Of a stretch of 64,000 bases of DNA, positions 58,477 to 64,000 are shown piece after piece; position 1 is the stretch's first letter, and every line of letters starts with the position of its first letter. The translations under genes were made by a program, and so were the position numbers. Origin of the DNA: JACKII01 sp041687435 (GTDB lineage Bacteria > Pseudomonadota > Alphaproteobacteria > Bin95); the NCBI GenBank assembly GCA_041687435.1, contig JAWLBX010000008.1, forward strand, positions 62,001 through 126,000, given 5' to 3'. Under the pieces are notes generated by a model. That model was not told where the DNA came from. It worked only from the letters and a program-made list of their open reading frames with translations, and did no database searches.

Positions 58477-59907
58477 TCAGTTCGCGGCCAGCGCATCCAT
58501 CAGCGACCAACCATCGGCGGCCTTGTCCAGGCCCATGACCGCGTCGCGCACCCGCTCCGCCCGCACATGGTTCATGGCGCGGGTGGCGTTGGCCCAGAAT
58601 TTCGCTTCAATATCGGCTGCCGACAGCGGGTTGGCGTCGGAGCCGCGGTTAACATCCTCGCGGTAGCGCCGGGTCTGGCCGTCCGCGGTTTGGACCACCA
58701 ACTCGCCGGAATAATAGTGTGGGAAGCGCGTGTTCGGGTCTTCGGCCCAGTCCACCTTCGCCGCCAAGGCCAGCGCCGTTTCCTCGCTGAAGGCCGCGGG
58801 GTCCAGCTCATCCAGGGTGAAACGGCCGCGCAACAGGCTTTGCGCCACGATATAGGGGATGGAGAATTGCGCCTCATAGGCGTTGGCCGGCCGCTGTTTT
58901 TGCGCCAGCGGCTCGCATACCACTTGTGCTGGAGTCGGGTGGATCAGGGCAGTGATGCGTTCGACCGCGTCGGGGGTAATGCCGTCGGCGCGCATCGCCA
59001 GCGCCGCATCGGCGAAGGAATGGTTGAAGTGGCAGGCCGGGTAGGGCTTGAAGCCGACCTGCTCCAACTCCCAGGTCTGGCCGAGTCCATCGGTGCAAAG
59101 GCCGAGGTCGGCATCGTTGCCCGCGCCCAGATGGAGATTGAACAGGCCATAGCGGCCTTCGTAGGCCTTTGCCGGGCCGAGGAAGCCTTCGTTCGCCAAC
59201 GCGGTGGCGGTGATGCCGGCAACGCCGGCCCAGCCGGGATGCATGCGTTTCGTCCAAGCGCCGTCGCTGAGGAATTCCAGCGAACCGGCTGCCATCGACA
59301 GCGCGATGCCCTGGGCGTCGCACAGCTTGCGGACCGGCAGCCCTGCGAGTTTGCCCGCGGCGAGGGTCGCGCCGAACGCGCCGACCAAGCCGGTCGGGTG
59401 GTGGCCGCGGACATGAAAGCCGCCCTTGGCCGCCGCACCGATGCGCGCTGCGCTCTCCACCCCGATCAGGTAGGCGGTGAGCAGGTCGCCGCCCGAGGCG
59501 CCGACCTTCAGCGCCTGTCCCAGCGCAGTTGCGAGTGCGCTGGCGCTGGCATGGATCACGCCGGCCGTGTGGGTGTCGTCGAAGTCGAGGCCATGAATCA
59601 GCGTGCCATTCAGTAGCACCTGGTCGCGCAGCGGCAGCGCAAGCGCCATGCCGATGGCCGGATAGTCACCGGCGCCGGCAAGACCGCCGATGGCGTTGGC
59701 CGTGCGCTGGGCGAATTCGAACGTGGTCGAGGCGAGGGCGATGCCCAGACAGTCGAGAATGTGCAGCTTCGCCCGCTCCACCACCCGCGCCGGCACATCG
59801 CCGAGAGTCATCCTATCGCTGAAGAGCGCCAGTTGCTCTGCAATCGTCGCGCCGGTGGGGCTGGCCTTGGCGTCTGTGGCGGCCTGGGTCTGGCTCGGCG
59901 CGTTCAT
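58477..59907 (-). CDS. MmgE/PrpD family protein (second copy)
   Basis: A 476-residue paralogue of the gene at 47359-48723. It has HILDCLGIALASTTFEFAQR, NGTLIHGLDFDDTHTAGVIHASASA, RGHHPTGLVGAFGATLAAG and KPYPACHFNHSFADAA. These correspond to the conserved MmgE/PrpD blocks, but identity to the first copy is low, so this is an old duplication or an independent acquisition. Co-transcription with the PLP-dependent gene suggests dehydration or decarboxylation of a carboxylic acid that is also an amino-acid derivative. No further name can be given. Confidence 0.9.
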   Translation of the reverse strand: MNAPSQTQAATDAKASPTGATIAEQLALFSDRMTLGDVPARVVERAKLHILDCLGIALASTTFEFAQRTANAIGGLAGAGDYPAIGMALALPLRDQVLLNGTLIHGLDFDDTHTAGVIHASASALATALGQALKVGASGGDLLTAYLIGVESAARIGAAAKGGFHVRGHHPTGLVGAFGATLAAGKLAGLPVRKLCDAQGIALSMAAGSLEFLSDGAWTKRMHPGWAGVAGITATALANEGFLGPAKAYEGRYGLFNLHLGAGNDADLGLCTDGLGQTWELEQVGFKPYPACHFNHSFADAALAMRADGITPDAVERITALIHPTPAQVVCEPLAQKQRPANAYEAQFSIPYIVAQSLLRGRFTLDELDPAAFSEETALALAAKVDWAEDPNTRFPHYYSGELVVQTADGQTRRYREDVNRGSDANPLSAADIEAKFWANATRAMNHVRAERVRDAVMGLDKAADGWSLMDALAAN

Positions 59908-59959
59908 GGGCTGGTTTCTCCATCAAGATCGGTCACCGGATACTATAGCCACGCCACCC

Positions 59960-61036
59960 TCACAACGCGAGTTGCAGTTGCTGGCCCGGCGCAGGCGGCA
60001 TGCGGAACAGGTCGGTGCGCAGGTTCTCCACCCGCCGGTCGAGGCCATGCCGTTTCGCCGCCAGCCGAAAGCGTTGTCGGATCAGGTCGGCATAGGGGCC
60101 CGTGCCCTTCATCCGCTCGCCGAATTCGCTGCGGTAGAGCGCGCCTCCCCGGGTCTGGCGCACCAGGCTTTCCACTTTGCCGGCACGGTCGGGATAGTGC
60201 GCCTGCAGCCATTCCCGGAACAGGTCTTTGATTTCCAGCGGCAGGCGCAAGAGCGTGTAGGCGGCTTCCTGGGCGCCCGCTTCCTTTGCCGCCTCCAGGA
60301 TCGGCTCGATCTCATGGTCGTTCAGGCCGGGAATGATCGGGGCGACGTTCACACAGACCGGCACGCCCGCATCCGCCAGCGCGCGGATTGCGTCGAGCCG
60401 CCGCCCGGGGGTCGAGGCGCGGGGCTCCATGGTGCGCGCCAATTTGCGGTCCAGAGTCGTCAGAGAGACCGTCACATGGCCAAGTCGTTGAGCCGCCATC
60501 TCACCCCACAGGTCCGCATCGCGCACCACCAGGGCGGACTTCGTGACGGTGCCGACCGGATGACGGTATTTCAATAAAACCTGTAGGATCGCACGCGTGA
60601 TCTTGTGTTCGCGCTCGATCGGCTGATAGGCATCGGTGTTGGCGCCGAGCAGAAGAAAATCCGGCCTGTATCCCGCTGCGGAGAGTTCCCGGCGCAGCAC
60701 GGCGGCCGCGTCGAACTTGGCGAACAGTTTGGTCTCGAAATCCTGGCCGGGCGAGAAGCCCCAATAGGCGTGGCTGGGCCGGGCATAGCAATAGATGCAG
60801 CCATGCTCGCAGCCGCGATAGGGGTTGATGGTGCGGTCGAAGCCCAAATCGGGAGACTTGTTGAAGGTGATGACATGCTTGGCCGTATCCGCCATGACGG
60901 TAGTCGGCAATCGGTCCTCCGGCTCCCGATGCCAGCCGTCGTCGACTGCCGCGCGTGTTGTTGGCTCGAACCGTCCGGACCGGTTCGAGACCGCACCGCG
61001 CCCGCGCACACGTCGAAGGGAGGTTGGCTCAGTCAT
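59960..61036 (-). CDS. PA0069 family radical SAM protein
   Basis: About 358 residues. The N-terminal RVRGRGAVSNRSGRFEP segment and the Fe-S motif CEHGCIYCY (C-x3-C-x2-C, followed by ARPSHAYWG) mark the PA0069 family; SLTTLDRKLARTMEPRASTP and PIIPGLNDHEIEPIL follow. It resembles spore photoproduct lyase-like proteins, but its reaction is not known. ATG 61036 (MTEPTS) is the likely start. The gene is divergent from the glycosyltransferase pair, 56 bases away. Confidence 0.92.
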   Translation of the reverse strand: MTEPTSLRRVRGRGAVSNRSGRFEPTTRAAVDDGWHREPEDRLPTTVMADTAKHVITFNKSPDLGFDRTINPYRGCEHGCIYCYARPSHAYWGFSPGQDFETKLFAKFDAAAVLRRELSAAGYRPDFLLLGANTDAYQPIEREHKITRAILQVLLKYRHPVGTVTKSALVVRDADLWGEMAAQRLGHVTVSLTTLDRKLARTMEPRASTPGRRLDAIRALADAGVPVCVNVAPIIPGLNDHEIEPILEAAKEAGAQEAAYTLLRLPLEIKDLFREWLQAHYPDRAGKVESLVRQTRGGALYRSEFGERMKGTGPYADLIRQRFRLAAKRHGLDRRVENLRTDLFRMPPAPGQQLQLAL

Positions 61037-61092
61037 AAGAGAACAAAACGGCATAAATAGAAACATGTCAAGAACATTAAAGGACATAACCA

Positions 61093-61806
61093 TTGATCCC
61101 CGGCAGTGATGTCGCACACGCCCGGCTTCCGGTCTGTGTCGTCATGCCGGCCTGGAATGCTGCCGCTGGTATTCACAGCGCGCTGAGACCGGTCGTCGGT
61201 CTGGTGCGGGGCGTAATCGTCGCCGACGGCGGCTCGGCCGATGCGACCGTGGCGATGGCGTCGGACCTGGGGGCGGCCGTGGTGCAAGGGCCACGCGGCC
61301 GGGGACCGCAACTGCACGCGGGCGCGGAGGCGGCCATGAAGCATCCGGACTGCGCCTGGCTCTTGTTCCTGCATGCCGACACCCGCCTGCAACCGGGGTG
61401 GGAGGAGGCGGTGCGCGCGCACATCGCGGCGTCTGGCAGCGAGATGCGGGCCGGCCACTTTCACTTTCGTCTGGATGACCCGGCCCCAGCCGCGCGGCGC
61501 CTGGAGCGGATTGTGGCGTGGCGCTGCCGCCTGCTGGCGCTGCCCTATGGCGACCAGGGCCTGCTGATCCACCGGGCCCTGTACAAAGAGCTGGGCGGCT
61601 ACCGGTCGATCCCCTTGATGGAAGATGTGGATATGATTCGCCGGATCGGCCGCGCCCGTCTCTGCCGTTTGGCGGCTGATGCGCTTACCTCCGCCACCCG
61701 TTACCGGCATGGCGGCTATTGGCGGCGGCCGGCACGGAATCTCTCGCTGCTTGCGCTCTATTTCCTAGGCGTTTCGCCGGAGCGGTTGGTGCGCTGGTAT
61801 GGCTAG
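61093..61806 (+). CDS. TIGR04283 family glycosyltransferase
   Basis: A 237-residue GT2-type glycosyltransferase. VVMPAWNAAAGIHSAL, IVADGGSADATVAMAS and FLHADTRLQPGWE (metal-binding Asp-x-Asp region) are clear; LPYGDQGLLIHRALYKELGGY and LMEDVDMIRRIG follow. TIGR04283/TIGR04282 pairs are annotated with arsenosugar synthesis, but no arsS or arsM gene is in this window. It overlaps the next gene by 8 bases, so they act together. Confidence 0.9.
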   Translation: MIPGSDVAHARLPVCVVMPAWNAAAGIHSALRPVVGLVRGVIVADGGSADATVAMASDLGAAVVQGPRGRGPQLHAGAEAAMKHPDCAWLLFLHADTRLQPGWEEAVRAHIAASGSEMRAGHFHFRLDDPAPAARRLERIVAWRCRLLALPYGDQGLLIHRALYKELGGYRSIPLMEDVDMIRRIGRARLCRLAADALTSATRYRHGGYWRRPARNLSLLALYFLGVSPERLVRWYG

Positions 61807-62416
61807 CCCTGCCCGCAGCACCCCGCGTACGGTCATTGTGTTCATGCGCCAGCCGGTGCTGGGGCGTGTCAAGACGCGGCTGGCGCGTGAGGTCGGCAGC
61901 CTTGCCGCCTGGCAGTTCTACCGCCGTGCCAGCGCCCGCCTGCTGCGCCGACTGCGAGGCGATCCGTCCTGGCAGACGGTAATTGCCTGGGCCACGGCAC
62001 CGGAGCCGCGGGCGTTGTTCCGCCCTGGCGATCTGCTGCAAGGCAGCGGCGATATTGGCACGCGCATGGAGCGCTGCCTCAGCGGTGCACCACCCGGGCC
62101 GGTGGTGCTGATCGGCTCCGACATTCCGGCGGTTCGCGCCCATCATATCCGCCGGGCGTTCGAGTGCTTGGGCAAGGCGCCGCTTGTTTTTGGGCCCGCG
62201 GCAGATGGCGGTTTTTGGCTGATCGGCGCCCGCAGCCCGGCGCACCTGCCCCGGCCGCTGTTTGCTCCATCGGTCCGCTGGTCCGGCCCGCATACCTTGG
62301 CGGATACGCTCGCCGGATTGCGCGGCCCCGTTGCGCTCGCCGATACACTCGCAGATGTCGACCGCGCGGCGGACCTGCCGCCGCCCATCAGCCTGACCGG
62401 CTTCCCGGGCCGCTAA
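61799..62416 (+). CDS. TIGR04282 family (DUF2064) glycosyltransferase-like protein
   Basis: A 205-residue DUF2064 protein. VIVFMRQPVLGRVKTRLAREVGS resembles the nucleotide-sugar pyrophosphorylase P-loop, followed by GSGDIGTRMERCL, LIGSDIPAVRAHHI and FGPAADGGFWLIGAR. These fit a nucleotidyltransferase-like fold. Its pairing with the TIGR04283 gene is standard. It may supply or activate the sugar used by that enzyme. Confidence 0.9.
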   Translation: MASPARSTPRTVIVFMRQPVLGRVKTRLAREVGSLAAWQFYRRASARLLRRLRGDPSWQTVIAWATAPEPRALFRPGDLLQGSGDIGTRMERCLSGAPPGPVVLIGSDIPAVRAHHIRRAFECLGKAPLVFGPAADGGFWLIGARSPAHLPRPLFAPSVRWSGPHTLADTLAGLRGPVALADTLADVDRAADLPPPISLTGFPGR

Positions 62417-62504
62417 TCCGGCTGCAGATCGGAGCCCAACCGCTTAAGCCCGCAATGTTTCCCGGCCGCGCCAAGATGGCCAGCGCGGCAGGCTGCAGAT
62501 GGCG

Positions 62505-63533
62505 TTAAAGCGCCGCCTGCACCTTCGGGAATACCTCCTTCGCCAGCAGGTCGAAGGTTTCCAGGACCTGCCCTTGCGGCATGCCGATGCCCTGCACGCT
62601 CATGATGATGTGATTGACGCCGATCTCGCGGTTGTAGCGCACCATCTCCTCCGCCACCGTTTCCGGGTCGCCGACGATGAAGCGGTCGCGCGCCAGTTCC
62701 TCGTAGGCCATGGAGATGTCGCGGTCGTCCGCCGCCATCGCCTTGTCCTGGCCCCAGGTGACATAGGCGTCGTACATGCTTTTCATATAGGGCGCGGCGA
62801 TGCGCTGGGCTTCCTCATAGGTGGGTGCGCAGAACACCTCGCGCCGGATTGGCAGTTCGGTGGGGAAGGGCTTGCCGAGGCGGTCCAACTCTTCCCTATA
62901 GATATCCATCTGGCGGCGGATGGTTTCCAGCTTCTGGTGCGGGTTGATATACCAGCAGTCGCCCAGGCGGGCAGCCCGTTTCACCGCGTTGTCCACATTG
63001 GCGCCAATCCAGATCGGCGGGTGCGGTTTCTGTACCAGCGGCGTCGAAATCGTCGCATCCACCAGTTCGAAATGATCGCCGGTCATGGAGACCTTGTCCT
63101 CCGTCCACAGCCGGCGGATGGCTTCCAGGTTCTGCGTGAAGCGGCGCACGCCCTCTTTCTTTTGCACGCCGAAACCTTTGTATTCCACCTCCCGGTAGCC
63201 GAGCGCGGCGCCGAAAATCATCCGGCCATTGCTCATCAGGTCCATGGTGGCGAAATATTCCGCGACTTCCAGCGGGCTGTGCAGGGCCAGCAGCACGATG
63301 CCGGCGTTGAGGCGGACGTTCGGCGCCTCTGCCATTACGCGGCTGAGATAGGGAATCTGCATGAATTCCCGGTGCGGCCAAGTGGAGAAATGGCTGCCGG
63401 TGGTGATCGAGTCATAGCCAAGCGCGTTCAAGGTGCGCGCCTGTTCCATCAGCTCCTCGAAACGGGCGCGGATATCGTCATCCCAATCGAAGATGCCGCG
63501 TTGCATGACGCCGAATTGCATTTTGGGCTGCAT
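62505..63533 (-). CDS. LLM class flavin-dependent oxidoreductase (second copy)
   Basis: A 342-residue luciferase-like protein. It begins MQPKMQFGVMQRGIFDWDDD, with GYDSITTGSHFSTWPHREF, RLNAGIVLLALHSPLEVAEYF and GRMIFGAALGYREVEYKGFG. Member of the bacterial luciferase family; FMNH2-dependent oxidation is likely. ATG 63533 is preceded by AGAGGGAA at long spacing; an internal ATG at 63521 is an alternative. Only distant similarity to the LLM gene at 50764. Substrate unknown. Confidence 0.9.
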   Translation of the reverse strand: MQPKMQFGVMQRGIFDWDDDIRARFEELMEQARTLNALGYDSITTGSHFSTWPHREFMQIPYLSRVMAEAPNVRLNAGIVLLALHSPLEVAEYFATMDLMSNGRMIFGAALGYREVEYKGFGVQKKEGVRRFTQNLEAIRRLWTEDKVSMTGDHFELVDATISTPLVQKPHPPIWIGANVDNAVKRAARLGDCWYINPHQKLETIRRQMDIYREELDRLGKPFPTELPIRREVFCAPTYEEAQRIAAPYMKSMYDAYVTWGQDKAMAADDRDISMAYEELARDRFIVGDPETVAEEMVRYNREIGVNHIIMSVQGIGMPQGQVLETFDLLAKEVFPKVQAAL

Positions 63534-63647
63534 GGCCAGTGGGTTTCCCTCTGTTCGTACCGTTCGGCCATTGATAGCGGTTCGCGGCAAGCCTGAGTAG
63601 CCTGCCGCCGCAAGGTTTTCACCAAGAGACAAAGGAGAGGGGCCGGT

Positions 63648-63722
63648 TGGTAGCGGGAGAGGGATTTGAACCCCCGACCAAGGGATTATGATTCCCCTGC
63701 TCTACCGCTGAGCTATCCCGCC
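63648..63722 (-). tRNA. tRNA-Met (anticodon CAT)
   Basis: The minus strand folds into a full cloverleaf of 72 bases plus an encoded CCA (63648-63650). Acceptor stem GGCGGGA pairs with TCCCGCT, the D-arm is GCTC-AGCGGTA-GAGC, the anticodon arm is GGGGA-ATCATAA-TCCCT and the T-loop is TTCAAAT. Anticodon is CAT. General resemblance to alphaproteobacterial elongator tRNA-Met favours Met; the lysidine-modified tRNA-Ile2 has the same gene anticodon and cannot be wholly excluded. Confidence 0.93.
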
Positions 63723-63807
63723 AACCGAACACAATCACGCCGTGCCCTGAGGAACAGGGCCGCGTGGGAGGCCGTTATATGCCGCCGCCATCGGCGTCTG
63801 TCAACGC

Positions 63808-64000
63808 TTAGGATGCGGGTTTCTGCCGGTGCCAAATCAGCGCGCGTTCCGTGACGATCAGGTCCATGGGAATGTCGTGCGGTTGGGGATCGATGGAGGG
63901 AAGCACCGCGTGACTCCAGCCGACGCCGATGGCGAGTGGCCGAGGGTGTATCGCCGCCAGAGTCCGGTCGTAATAGCCGCCGCCATTGCCGAGCCGGTAG
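63808..64000 (-). CDS. fau: 5-formyltetrahydrofolate cyclo-ligase, C-terminal part (cut by window edge)
   Basis: The minus-strand frame is open at the right edge and runs for 63 codons to a TAA at 63808. It reads RLGNGGGYYDRTLA, followed by AIGVGWSHAVLPSIDPQPHD and IPMDLIVTERAL, the C-terminal ATP/folate-binding blocks of the MTHFS family. The enzyme converts 5-formyl-THF to 5,10-methenyl-THF with ATP. In many proteobacteria fau adjoins 6S RNA and zapA; here it is about 46 kb away, next to tRNA-Met. Confidence 0.88.
   Translation of the reverse strand, partial: YRLGNGGGYYDRTLAAIHPRPLAIGVGWSHAVLPSIDPQPHDIPMDLIVTERALIWHRQKPAS

Overview
The window is high-GC bacterial chromosome with very tight gene packing, many 1-8 base stop/start overlaps and no transposase, integrase, phage or CRISPR signature. 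Gene content points to an alphaproteobacterium, most likely of the Rhodospirillales type. The zapA - 6S RNA - TIGR00282 phosphoesterase order, the tkt-gap-fba-thiE cluster, the YbbA/YbbP-arylesterase divergon, a PA0069-type radical SAM protein and a metabolism rich in CoA-transferase, MmgE/PrpD, LLM and SDR genes all support this. The placement is inference; no rRNA is present.

Layout. 1-3.6 kb: an extracytosolic redox cassette (DUF2271, PepSY-flavodoxin-reductase fusion, ApbE). 3.9-10.5 kb: a minus-strand dipeptide-type ABC importer ending in an enolase-superfamily gene with an altered active site. 11-12.1 kb: a class III CoA-transferase, followed by two hairpins and an AT-rich island. 12.5-17.3 kb: central carbon genes tkt, gap and fba (no pgk) plus thiE. 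17.4-21 kb: zapA, 6S RNA, a metallophosphoesterase and a two-component system. 21-27.5 kb: an aldo/keto reductase, a hydrolase/VOC pair, a DgcN-DgcA-type D-amino-acid pair with a GmhB-like phosphatase, and a Bax-inhibitor protein. 27.5-33.2 kb: an FtsX/YbbA exporter divergent from an arylesterase-FIST-ThpR run. 33.3-37 kb: a TRAP transporter with a rhodanese. 37.1-40.4 kb: mntP behind a candidate MntR box, a sodium:solute symporter and an enoyl-CoA hydratase. 40.5-42.2 kb: three unrecognised genes that share a short sequence motif. 42.2-47.3 kb: an NDP-forming acyl-CoA synthetase and a coaBC-dut-moeB-dsrE operon. 47.4-59.9 kb: catabolic and accessory genes, among them two MmgE/PrpD paralogues, a permuted hydrolase-methyltransferase fusion, a macrodomain protein, tandem SDRs, a two-CSD protein with an RGG-like linker and a PLP-dependent lyase. 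60-64 kb: radical SAM, two glycosyltransferase-family genes, an LLM enzyme, tRNA-Met(CAT) and the 3' part of a 5-formyltetrahydrofolate cyclo-ligase gene.

The best candidate for an undescribed system is the three-gene cassette at 40468-42189. Its proteins match no family I know, are translated as a unit, and each carry a T-x-[IV]...G-[DN]-[IVF] strand-turn-strand motif; the second and third also carry C-terminal hydrophobic segments. Other points worth checking are the putative ApbE target motif in the DUF2271 protein, the dyad-less enolase-superfamily enzyme, the permuted hydrolase fused to a methyltransferase, and the displacement of fau from its usual place beside 6S RNA.
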